A stretch of 58,970 bases of DNA from Chloroflexota bacterium (GTDB lineage: Bacteria; Chloroflexota; UBA11872; VXNJ01). Position numbers and translations under genes: made by a program. The stretch's first letter is position 1. Each line of letters begins with the position of its first letter. Of this stretch, positions 44,259 to 52,332 are shown piece by piece. The stretch is from positions 1-58,970 of the forward strand of contig JASLPR010000004.1 of assembly GCA_030744875.1 (NCBI GenBank). Direction: 5' to 3'. The notes below the pieces were generated by a model, which worked only from the letters and a program-made list of their open reading frames with translations, did no database searches and was not told the origin of the DNA.

Positions 44259-45539
44259 CTACCAGTAGGACATCGCGTCGCGGAAGAGTCCGCGCAGGTC
44301 GTCCTCATCGGCCGGTCGCGGCGAGAGCTTCGTGACCCGATGCTGAGGCAGCGTGCCCGCCGCCAGCGCATCGACATCGGCGTCGGTGAAGCCGATGGCC
44401 GCCAAGCCGTTGGGCATCCCGGTCGCGCGAATCAGGTCGATCACTGTGTTGGTCAGGATGGCGCCGGCGTCAGCACCGGCCGCTCCCGCGGTGTCGACCC
44501 CCCAGCAGGCGAGCTGCGCTCAGGTGGCGCTCCGGGTCGGCCGAAGCGGTGAAGCGAAACACCGCCGGCGCATTGAGGATCACCGAGATGCCGTGCGACA
44601 CGATCGGGTGGTCGTCCGGGTAGCCGTCCGGTTGGTAGTCGCGCACCATACCCGACACCGGGTAGGACATCCCGTGCGGCAGGTGCACGCCGGCGTTGCC
44701 GAAGCCGATTCCGGCGAAGGTAGCCGCGATCAGCATGTTCATGCGCGCCGCGTCGTCCTCCGGGTGCGCCACCGCGTGTACCAGGTTGCCGGCCACCAGT
44801 TCGATTGCCCGCGCCCCCCAGATGTCACTGATCGGGTTCGACCCCTGGTAGGCGGGGCGCAGTTCGGGGCTTTCCGGAGCCGGGCGTTCGCCATAGGGCA
44901 GGGCGGTCAGCGACTCCAGCGCGTGGCTCAAGACATCCAGCGCCGATGCCGCCGCCACCAGCGGCGGTATATCCCGGGTGTTGTCCGGGTCCACGATCCC
45001 CATGGTCGGGCGTAGCGCGCGGTGAGCGATGCCGGTCTTGGCGCGCATTTCCAGGTAATCGAAGATCGCCACGCCGGTCGTCTCGCTGCCGGTCCCGGCG
45101 GTGGTCGGAAAACGGCGATCAGCGGCTTCAACGGACCCGGCACCAGCGTGCCCTTACCAATCGGCGAGTTGACATAAGTCAACAAGTCATCCGGGTAGGT
45201 CGAGTAGAGGTTGGTGGCCTTGGCGGTGTCGATGCTCGACCCACCGCCTACCGTCACAAATCCGTCGAAATGCCCTTCGATCGCGAAATCGATGGCGTCC
45301 TTGAAGGATTCGTCGGTCGGCTCCACGCGGACCCGGTCGTAGACCTTCGCCGCGATTCCGGCATCGCCCAGCGAGCCGGCCACCACCGCCACCGGGCTCA
45401 GATCGGCCATCCGCGAATCGGTGACTATCAGCACGCGCGCGCAGCCCAGGCCGCGCAGATCGCCGCCGATCTCGCCGGTTACGCCGGGCCCGACCTTGAT
45501 CGCGGACGTATCCATCGTGAAGGCGGTATCAGTGGCCAT
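44259..45539 (-). pseudogene. Hydroxyacid-oxoacid transhydrogenase (ADHFE1/HOT type, iron alcohol dehydrogenase) with two frameshifts
   Basis: The gene begins at an ATG at 45539 and runs through VTVGGGSSIDTAKATNLYST, the NAD site. The frame breaks at an A-run at 45109-45112, and the next frame resumes with TTAGTGSETTGVAIFDYLEM. It continues through SHALESLTALPY and GVHLPHGMSYPVSG, which carry metal-binding histidines. It breaks again at six Cs (44498-44503), and the last part reads GLAAIGFTDADVDALAAGTL. Joined, it is about 425 residues and matches HOT closely. The enzyme would convert 4-hydroxybutyrate and 2-oxoglutarate to succinate semialdehyde and 2-hydroxyglutarate. Both breaks are in homopolymers, so sequencing error is possible. 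Confidence 0.85.
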
Positions 45540-45610
45540 CGCCGTCCTAATCTCCGGGTTGCTGCCCGGCTACTTTACGCGAATGCCCGCGGCACCCTTT
45601 CCGCGAGGGT

Positions 45611-46426
45611 CTACCGGCCGCGAGTCTCCGGCTGGCTCGCGGTGGCCTTGAAGAAGGTGTAGCAGAACGCGCCGCCCGGCGCTTGCGAGACGGTCATCAG
45701 ATCGTCGATTCCTCGATCGAAGGTATCCGCGTCGATCAGGCCCCATTCCAGTGCCGCCTCCCGCGCGCCCTGTACCATCGGCACGATTGTCTTTTCGACG
45801 AACGCCACCATGAGGTGGGGTCGCGACTCGTCGGCGTAGACCATCCGCGGTGAGACTTTGACGTCGGCGAAACCGGCCTCGGTGAGCAACGGATAGAGCC
45901 GCCGGCCGATGAGGGAATCGCCTTCGAGTCGGCGTTGGACTTCGATCAGGCATGCCCAGGCGCGCCTGGCCGGATCGGTCTCCGGATGGAAATAGCAGGA
46001 GCCGTGATCGCCTTCGACCACGTAGAGCTTCCCACCGGGCTTCAGAAGGCGCTGCATTATCGCGAGCGCGCGAGCCGGATCGGGCACGTGCTCCAGGAGG
46101 TAGCTAACGAGCACCACATCGAATTCTCCTTCCTTGAACGGCGGGGTCATTAGGTCGGCGCGCAGCAGGTTGACGTTCGCCACCTCCCCCATGCTGGCGC
46201 TAGCCCGCTCCAGCGACCCGGCCGAGAGATCGAACGAGGTGAATCGAACCTGGGGAAAGCACCGCGCCAGCGGGAACGTTTGTGCACCGATCCCGCAGCC
46301 TGGTTCCAGTACCCGATCGCCCGGGGCAAAGAGAGTGTCTCCGTGAATCAGTTCACGGACCGAGTCCGCCTGATCAGCCAGGCGCCCGGCTTCACGGTCG
46401 GAATAACCGTGGACATACTGCCGCAT
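45611..46426 (-). CDS. Class I SAM-dependent methyltransferase
   Basis: The 271-residue protein begins MRQYVHGYSDREAGRL and has the SAM-binding motif VLEPGCGIGAQT (about 39-50), the acidic FTSFDLS strand end, and the post-I region VVLVSYLLEHVPDP. It resembles UbiE/COQ5-like small-molecule methyltransferases. The substrate is unknown. It lies 71 bases upstream of the transhydrogenase gene on the same strand, with no signs of coupling. Confidence 0.85.
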   Translation of the reverse strand: MRQYVHGYSDREAGRLADQADSVRELIHGDTLFAPGDRVLEPGCGIGAQTFPLARCFPQVRFTSFDLSAGSLERASASMGEVANVNLLRADLMTPPFKEGEFDVVLVSYLLEHVPDPARALAIMQRLLKPGGKLYVVEGDHGSCYFHPETDPARRAWACLIEVQRRLEGDSLIGRRLYPLLTEAGFADVKVSPRMVYADESRPHLMVAFVEKTIVPMVQGAREAALEWGLIDADTFDRGIDDLMTVSQAPGGAFCYTFFKATASQPETRGR

Positions 46427-46552
46427 AGTCGAATGAACCCACGCCCTTGAAAAATGGAACGCTTCAAGCTACCCCTGCCGTACGATTCTGTCGATCGCTT
46501 ACGGGGGCGAATGAGGTCTGTAATATGGGACCCGTCCGCTGCGCCGCCCCGG

Positions 46553-48322
46553 TTAATCCCGGCCGAAGTAGTCGTCGGTGACCGATACGACCTGGGGGAC
46601 CGAGGTAACTGTTACGGCGCTGCTGTCGAGGGTTTCGACGTCTCCGGTCACTCCATCACACCCAAATAGCGAGGGGCCGACCTCGTCTGACATGTCGATA
46701 ACAACTGGGTCGCTCTCTTTCCAGAGGAGGTAGAGGGCCTCTTCGAGATCACCGGTCGTGGTCCTAACCGTTCCATTGGGCCGTGGGGCCGAGCGCTCCA
46801 CGTGGCGGTGGACCAGTTTGATGGCCATTACGCCGTAGTCTGCCCAGTCATCCATGATCTCTACGAACTCGCTATCGTGGGTGGCGAGTACCATCCCTTC
46901 AAGGTCGTAGGGATAGGGGACGTCTTCACCCGCTTTGTAGGCTTCGAGGTCGAAGGAGAACGAGCTCACTCCGGGGTGAGCTGCTTCCCAGGTCCGATAG
47001 CGCTCGAGGAGCATTGTGTCGGTGATGAACTCGGCGACGGGCCCGCCAAAGGGGCTCTCAAGGTCGGTCATCTGGGCTAGCCACTCGAGCATCTCTAGCA
47101 TGTCGTCTCGGTACTGGGCGTTGGAGTCCGGGTGGGTCATGATGCCGAAGGTCCAGATGCGTGGCGCCTGGCCCAGGGCTTGGGCGTAAAGCCACTGAAG
47201 GTAGATGTCGATGAAGCGGCGCTTCAGTTGGGGCACGGTGGTGATGACGACGTGGCGGCCCTTGGGGATGGCCCGCCCGACCTGGGGATAGGAGTGGACC
47301 GTCACCATCCGGCCGTGGAAATCCTCCATCAACTCGGTCTTGAGGTCGCGCCGAAAGACATTCCAGGGACGCTGAACCCAGTGAGTTTTGGTGAAGCTCT
47401 CCCCTACGTTCTCGATCTGCAGGCCGTACTTGTTGACCAGCGCTAGGAAGTGGGCTGCGAGTTCGTCCGTATCTCGGTTATGGGCTGCATCGACGCGAAC
47501 TACCCCGAAGCCGAGGGTCGCCTTGATTGCGTCGAGGTGAGATGCCCACAGCTGGTCCATCAGTGTGGTGGTCATGGTGCGGCTCCCGATGTCCTTCCAG
47601 AATTCGTCGTTCCCGCTCAGAACATACGGGTGAAAGTGAGCGCTCATGGTGTGGCCGCGGTCGATCAGATCGTGAAGATGCCCCGTGTCGTCGCTCGTTC
47701 CCGAGGCCATCAAGACTCGAGCGTCGCGCGCGTACTCACCGTTCAGTTGATAAGACATCCGGGCGCCCACCCGCTCGGTTTCTTCAGCGAGCCACATGAT
47801 CTCATCGCGATGATGCCGGTAGCGCCTACGCTTGAGTTTGAACCAGCCCTCGAGATTACCGTCCTCCACGAACTCCTGATAGACGGTCCGTGGGATGCGG
47901 TAGGTGTGCCCATGGGCGTTCACTGTGATGTAGATCGGGGCATGGCGGACAGCGCTGATTACCCCGGCATCTGCATCCACCTCCCCGTAGGACGGGATGT
48001 CGGGTTCCGTCGCCGTGTCGCTGTCCATGCTGATATCGATGTCGCTGTCGGTGTCTTCGCCCCCGTCTGGGCTCCCCATCTTGGTCTCACCCACGACCTC
48101 GACCGGGATCTCGACCGAGACTTCCTTGACGACCTCGACCGGGATCTCGACCGAGACTTCCTTGACGACCTCGACCGGAATCTCGACCAAGACTTCCTTG
48201 ACGACCTCGACCGGAATCTCCTTGACCACCACGACGGTCTTGCCGCAGGCGGCAAGAACTGCCGCGCCGACGCTGCCAAGGGCTCCGGTCTGGAGCAGCC
48301 GTCGCCGACTGAGTCCGATCAA
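46553..48322 (-). CDS. Tat-exported lipoprotein with VEVVKEV repeats; possible polysaccharide deacetylase-like domain
   Basis: The 589-residue protein starts at a TTG. The signal LSRRRLLQTGALGSVGAAVL carries the Tat twin arginine and ends at the lipobox AACG. Residues 27-75 are a tandem 12-residue unit (EIPVEVVKEVSV), then an Asp/Ser-rich spacer to about 115. The remaining 470 residues form one domain with DLIDRGHTMSAHFHPYV, which resembles the metal-binding histidine motif of polysaccharide deacetylases. I do not recognise the full domain. The repeat style is one I associate with Chloroflexota lipoproteins. It is probably surface-anchored. Confidence 0.7.
   Translation of the reverse strand: MIGLSRRRLLQTGALGSVGAAVLAACGKTVVVVKEIPVEVVKEVLVEIPVEVVKEVSVEIPVEVVKEVSVEIPVEVVGETKMGSPDGGEDTDSDIDISMDSDTATEPDIPSYGEVDADAGVISAVRHAPIYITVNAHGHTYRIPRTVYQEFVEDGNLEGWFKLKRRRYRHHRDEIMWLAEETERVGARMSYQLNGEYARDARVLMASGTSDDTGHLHDLIDRGHTMSAHFHPYVLSGNDEFWKDIGSRTMTTTLMDQLWASHLDAIKATLGFGVVRVDAAHNRDTDELAAHFLALVNKYGLQIENVGESFTKTHWVQRPWNVFRRDLKTELMEDFHGRMVTVHSYPQVGRAIPKGRHVVITTVPQLKRRFIDIYLQWLYAQALGQAPRIWTFGIMTHPDSNAQYRDDMLEMLEWLAQMTDLESPFGGPVAEFITDTMLLERYRTWEAAHPGVSSFSFDLEAYKAGEDVPYPYDLEGMVLATHDSEFVEIMDDWADYGVMAIKLVHRHVERSAPRPNGTVRTTTGDLEEALYLLWKESDPVVIDMSDEVGPSLFGCDGVTGDVETLDSSAVTVTSVPQVVSVTDDYFGRD
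48093..48217. repeat. 36-base tandem repeat, three full units and a partial one
   Basis: Units begin at 48093, 48129, 48165 and 48201, each opening ACGACCTCGACCGG. They encode the 12-residue repeats of the lipoprotein at 46553-48322 and differ at only a few bases, so copy number could change by slippage. Confidence 0.85.
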
Positions 48323-48326
48323 TACG

Positions 48327-48509
48327 CTAATCTACCTTCCCTAGCGATTCCGAAAACGTCTCCCCGCTCATCCGCAGATAGGTCATCTGGGGCGCACAGT
48401 CACGGTCAAGGCCAAGTACCGATGCGAAGTCTAGGCCATCACAGTAGAACCGCAGACTCGCAACCGTCGCTGATACGCGATACGCCGTATGATCGATCCT
48501 GCTGATCAC
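48327..48509 (-). pseudogene. Truncated VOC (glyoxalase/bleomycin resistance) family fragment
   Basis: A 60-codon frame reads ISRIDHTAYRVSATVASLRF, then YCDGLDF, matching the first beta-alpha-beta-beta-beta half of VOC proteins including the metal His of IDHTA. It stops shortly after MTYLRMSGETFSES. Full VOC proteins are at least twice as long, and the rest is absent. The Tat lipoprotein gene starts 5 bases later, so the fragment probably lost its end when that gene arrived. Confidence 0.65.
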
Positions 48510-48539
48510 ATCGATTCCTCTCGCGGACGTACCGTCCGG

Positions 48540-49442
48540 TTAGCCATCAGCCAAGTTGGCGCCCGCCAGCGCCCGATCCAGCAGGGCCTTTTGCCCCGGC
48601 CCAGGCCAACTCATAGGCGTCCGTGGCAACCCCGCCGGTCGGCCCTGCCGTTCCATCGCATATTTCACCGCCGCCGGCATGTTGCGCCCGCCATCATCGG
48701 TCGCCTCGAGGGCGTTGAAGATCGGCAGCAGGGCTCCGTGCAATTCACGGGCCCGATCGTGATTGCCATCCTTGAGCACATCCCACATTTCCACGTACGA
48801 TGACGGTGCCAGCGAGAGCATGGCTGCGATCGCCCCGTCCGCCCCCAGCGCCAATGACGGATACATCAACGCGTCAACCGCGCTCATGATGATCGATTCC
48901 TCGGGCAATTCTAGGATTGCGTCGGCCATCAGTTTGAAGTCACCGGCGCTCTGCTTGACGCCGATTACGCCGTCCACCTCGCGCATGATCCTTCCAAGTA
49001 ATACCACGTCCAGGTAGTTCCACTGCACTACGTTGTAGATCAACACCGGTATACCCGTGCCGTCGATGATGTCGGCGAAGAAGGCCTGTGTCCCGTCGTC
49101 GCCGGGACGGAATCCGTAGTGCACAGGGGTCACCTGCAGCGCGGCCACGTCCAGATCGGCGAGGGCACGACCGCGCTCGATCGCCAGCCAGGTGCTGTCG
49201 ACGATGATCCCTGCGATCACCGGTATGCGGCCGGCCGCCACCTCTACGGCCGCCCCGACTAGCGTGCGCACCTCATCGGTGGACAGCACGTGCCCTTCGC
49301 CGGTACTGCCGCCAACCGACACCCCGTGCACGCCGGCATCCTCCACCATGAACCGGATATCTTCACGGAATGTCGCCTCGTCGACGTTTCCCTCAGCGGT
49401 AAACGGTGTCGTCACCGGCGGACAGATTCCGTGAATCCTCAT
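48540..49442 (-). CDS. Dihydrodipicolinate synthase/N-acetylneuraminate lyase family aldolase
   Basis: This 300-residue TIM-barrel protein has VGGSTGEGHVLS (about 44-55), the catalytic Tyr in VLIYNVVQ, and the Schiff-base lysine in GVIGVKQSAGD (about 160-170). The opening GICPPVTTPF is typical. It is not necessarily DapA: the family also contains sugar-acid and hydroxy-oxo-acid aldolases, and the accessory context favours a catabolic role. GGGAGATGG precedes the ATG. Confidence 0.86.
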   Translation of the reverse strand: MRIHGICPPVTTPFTAEGNVDEATFREDIRFMVEDAGVHGVSVGGSTGEGHVLSTDEVRTLVGAAVEVAAGRIPVIAGIIVDSTWLAIERGRALADLDVAALQVTPVHYGFRPGDDGTQAFFADIIDGTGIPVLIYNVVQWNYLDVVLLGRIMREVDGVIGVKQSAGDFKLMADAILELPEESIIMSAVDALMYPSLALGADGAIAAMLSLAPSSYVEMWDVLKDGNHDRARELHGALLPIFNALEATDDGGRNMPAAVKYAMERQGRPAGLPRTPMSWPGPGQKALLDRALAGANLADG

Positions 49443-49640
49443 GACCCATCTCCCCGTGTACTAGCTACGGATGCCTGCGGTGAGTGTACGCGCCCGGTGC
49501 GGAAGCTGCGAGGGTCGGGAAGGCCTGTGGCCTCGGAGCCCTGTGTCGCCTCATCTTTACGAGCCAAATCCTCTTGACCTATTCCGCGAAAACCGGTCTA
49601 GGCAAGACGTAAATAGTCGGGGTATAAGGGGAGGCTAGAT

Positions 49641-49928
49641 ATGGCACGGAAGCGGTATCCGCGACGCCGCGTCACCGGGCCGGTTGCCGAACGGCAGGTC
49701 GTTCTGGTCAGACCTGGTTACCCGCCTGCAGACGATGCTGACCGACCGGGTCGAGCGCCTCCTCTGGGGGCTGATACTGGTGAGATCTTCGCGTTCTCTT
49801 ACCATTCGCTGCTTCCGGCGCTGGCCGGCAAGGTACTTGACGTGGGTGCCACAGGTCTAGGCATGCTGACGGTGGTCTCCGGACCGGGCGCGCTCCTACA
49901 TTCGGTAGTGCTGGCACTGCTCGGGTAA
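49641..49928 (+). CDS. Small ORF of unknown function (doubtful)
   Basis: A 95-residue frame starts at an ATG preceded by GGGGAGG and TATAAG. It begins very basic (MARKRYPRRR) and ends with a hydrophobic segment of about 30 residues. I recognise no family. It lies in the 748-base gap between the aldolase and the first AOR, which otherwise shows no gene. The good ribosome-binding site is the only support. Confidence 0.25.
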   Translation: MARKRYPRRRVTGPVAERQVVLVRPGYPPADDADRPGRAPPLGADTGEIFAFSYHSLLPALAGKVLDVGATGLGMLTVVSGPGALLHSVVLALLG

Positions 49929-50190
49929 GCGCGGCCGAGCGGTCAGGTGTCACTGGCGGTGACGTTCCGGTAGGGCAGCTTCCTGACGATGATGGCGACC
50001 GTCTTCGTGCCCGGATTGCACCGGGCCTGACGTTCCGCCGGTCCCCTCCCGGCGTCCCGGTGACGGCCAACTCGCCTTCGGCGACCCTTTTGTAGGAGAA
50101 TCACGCGAGCGTTCCACAGTCACGGCCCGCGGACCGACCGGCCAGGCGCCGATCCCGGCGGCTGCGCGCGTCGCAACACAGGAGAGATAG

Positions 50191-52077
50191 ATGCCCAACG
50201 GATATACCGGCAAGGTCTTGCGCGTCGACTTGAACAGCGGCAAGACCTCCACCGACGAGCATGACGACGTCTTCTACCGTACCTACGGTGGCGGTGCCGG
50301 GATGATTGCGTACTACCTGCTGAAAGAAGTCCCGCCCTCGGTCGACGCCCTCGGCCCCGATAATCACCTGATCGTCGCCAATGGCCCGCTCACCGGCATT
50401 CCGGTCGGCGGTACCGGTCGCAACTGCATCGGTGGAAAGTCGCCGCTGACCGGCGGTTTCGGCCAGGCCGATGTCGGCGGCTATTTCGGCTCCGAGCTCA
50501 AGCGCGCCGGCTGGGACGGGATCGTCGTCACCGGCGTCTCCGACAAACCGGTGTACTTGTCGATCGTCGACGACGAAGTCGAAATTCGCAACGCGGCCCA
50601 TCTCTGGGGCAAGACCAGCGGTCCCACCGAAGACATTATTCGCGAAGAAATAGGCGACAAGAGCCTGCGGTTCGCGCTGATCGGCCCGCCCGGCGAGAAG
50701 CTTTCCAACATCGCCGGCGTAATCGTCGACAAGTCCCGGGCCGCGGGGCGCTCCGGCATGGCCGCGGTGATGGGCTCCAAGAAGCTGAAGGCCATCGCGG
50801 TGCGCGGCCACAGTAACGTCCCGGTCGCCGACCCGGAGCCGTTCAAGGACATGGCCAAATGGGTCAACAAGGCCCAGCACGACCGTATCCCGACGTTCCA
50901 GCCCCACGGCACCAACGGCGGGCTGAAGAGCTTCCACGACTTCGGCGGCCTGCCTACCCGGCACTTCGAACTGGGTCACTTCGACGGCGGCTGGGAGGAT
51001 ATAAGCGGCGAGCGCATGACCGAGGATATCCTGCTCAAGAACGAGACCTGCTTCGCTTGCACGATTCGCTGCAAGCGCGTGGTCGAGATCAAAGACGGCG
51101 ACTACCAGGTCTCGCCCGAGTACGGCGGACCGGAGTATGAGACGGTCGGGGCGGTCGGCAGCAACTGTGAGGTCGATGATCTCGCGGCGGTCGCCTACGC
51201 CAGCCAGGTTTGCAACGAGTACGGCCTGGACACCATCGGCGCCGGCATGGCCATCTCGACGGCGATGTCCTGGTGGGAGGCCGGCATCATCGACGCCTCC
51301 GACACCGGCGGCATTGAGCTCAAGTTCGGCAACGCCGAGGCGATGGTCGCGATGATCCTGCAGATCGCCAACCGCGAAGGCTTCGGCGACATCCTGGCCA
51401 ACGGCTCGGCCAAGGCCGCCGAGATCGTCGGCAAGGGCGCGCCGGATCACGTGGTCGCGGTCAAGGGCCAGGACTTTCCGATGCACGAGCCGCGCCTCAA
51501 GGCGGCCATCGGGGTCGGTTTCGCGGTCTCGCCCACCGGCGGCGACCACAACCACAGCATCCACGACACCATGTTCACCGGCCCCGGCTGGAACATGGAT
51601 CGCGCCAACGCCTGGGGCGTCTATGAGCCCATGGAAGCCACTGACCTCTCGCCCGAAAAGATGCGGCTCTTCGCCGCCCAGTCCAACTGGTGCTGGGCGA
51701 AAAACACCATCGGCATGTGCATCTTCCTGCCGTGGGACCTGGATCACATCACCGAGATGATGTCGGCGGCGACCGGCTGGAACTACTCCAGCTATGAGCT
51801 GATGCAGCTTGGCGAGCGCGTCGTCACCATGGCCCGTATCTACAACACCCGGGCCGGATTCACGGCCGCCGACGACTCGATGCCGGAGCGCATCTTCAAG
51901 CCCTTTAAGACCGGGCCGCTGGCCGACTTCCAGTACCCGCGCGACGAATGGGAAGAGGGCAAGCGCGTCTACTACGGCCTGATGGGCTGGGACGAGGCCG
52001 GCATTCCTACCCGTGACGCGGTCATCGCCCAGGGTCTCGGCGAGTTCGCCGACGAGATCGAGTCGGTGGTCACCTAG
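50191..52077 (+). CDS. aor: Aldehyde:ferredoxin oxidoreductase (tungsten enzyme), copy 1
   Basis: The 628-residue protein starts after AGGAG and opens PNGYTGKVLRVDL. The family pattern is complete: CIGGKSPLTGGFG, VMGSKKLKAIAVRG, and the [4Fe-4S] ligands CFACTIRC with a fourth Cys in NTIGMCIFLPWD. GGPEYETVGAVGSNC and SPTGGDHNHSIHD contribute to the tungstopterin site. It oxidises aldehydes to acids with ferredoxin, or the reverse at low potential. It is followed by a strong terminator and then by a second copy, so the two are separately transcribed. Confidence 0.93.
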   Translation: MPNGYTGKVLRVDLNSGKTSTDEHDDVFYRTYGGGAGMIAYYLLKEVPPSVDALGPDNHLIVANGPLTGIPVGGTGRNCIGGKSPLTGGFGQADVGGYFGSELKRAGWDGIVVTGVSDKPVYLSIVDDEVEIRNAAHLWGKTSGPTEDIIREEIGDKSLRFALIGPPGEKLSNIAGVIVDKSRAAGRSGMAAVMGSKKLKAIAVRGHSNVPVADPEPFKDMAKWVNKAQHDRIPTFQPHGTNGGLKSFHDFGGLPTRHFELGHFDGGWEDISGERMTEDILLKNETCFACTIRCKRVVEIKDGDYQVSPEYGGPEYETVGAVGSNCEVDDLAAVAYASQVCNEYGLDTIGAGMAISTAMSWWEAGIIDASDTGGIELKFGNAEAMVAMILQIANREGFGDILANGSAKAAEIVGKGAPDHVVAVKGQDFPMHEPRLKAAIGVGFAVSPTGGDHNHSIHDTMFTGPGWNMDRANAWGVYEPMEATDLSPEKMRLFAAQSNWCWAKNTIGMCIFLPWDLDHITEMMSAATGWNYSSYELMQLGERVVTMARIYNTRAGFTAADDSMPERIFKPFKTGPLADFQYPRDEWEEGKRVYYGLMGWDEAGIPTRDAVIAQGLGEFADEIESVVT

Positions 52078-52130
52078 CGACGCCGTGGTGTTCCGCGACG
52101 CGGCGCACGGCTGAGTTGAACCGATTGATC

Positions 52131-52168
52131 GGGGAGGGACTTCGCGGAGAGTCCCTCCCCGCTTTCTT
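52131..52168 (+). terminator. Strong intrinsic terminator after AOR copy 1
   Basis: GGGGAGGGACT (52131-52141) pairs perfectly with AGTCCCTCCCC (52150-52160) around an 8-base loop, followed by GCTTTCTT. This is the clearest terminator in the window. Confidence 0.88.
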
Positions 52169-52195
52169 GGGGCGCGATTCTACTGATCACCTGGC

Positions 52196-52224
52196 TTGAC
52201 GCTCCGGTGGGGGTTGGGTAGCGT
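52196..52224 (+). promoter_or_regulatory. Promoter for AOR copy 2
   Basis: TTGACG (52196-52201) and TAGCGT (52219-52224) are 17 bases apart. Transcription would start near 52231, leaving a leader of about 100 bases that contains the hairpin at 52255-52303. Confidence 0.5.
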
Positions 52225-52254
52225 TCCGACACTTAGAGGGGCTGTTCAGGAGGC

Positions 52255-52303
52255 CCGGGCCGGATTCGCAGGCAGCCGGTAAGACGGTACGGAATCCGCC
52301 CGG
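52255..52303 (+). ncRNA. Structured leader upstream of AOR copy 2
   Basis: CCGGG (52255-52259) and CGGATTC (52261-52267) pair with GAATCCG (52292-52298) and CCCGG (52299-52303), making a 12-base stem with one bulged C. The 24-base loop contains a CCG/CGG mini-stem. It lies inside the predicted leader between promoter and start codon. I cannot assign it to a known riboswitch; regulation by tungsten or molybdenum cofactor would be a natural hypothesis. Confidence 0.4.
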
Positions 52304-52332
52304 CCGGCCGCAATCACCGCCAGGGGAGTCAT

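Noticed and set aside
48093-48230. Possible CRISPR array
   Set aside because: The 36-base units are contiguous without spacers and encode a protein repeat.
50101-51747. Long minus-strand open frame (about 550 codons) opposite AOR copy 1
   Set aside because: It is antisense to a well-conserved gene, has biased composition and resembles no family; it is a by-product of high GC codon use.
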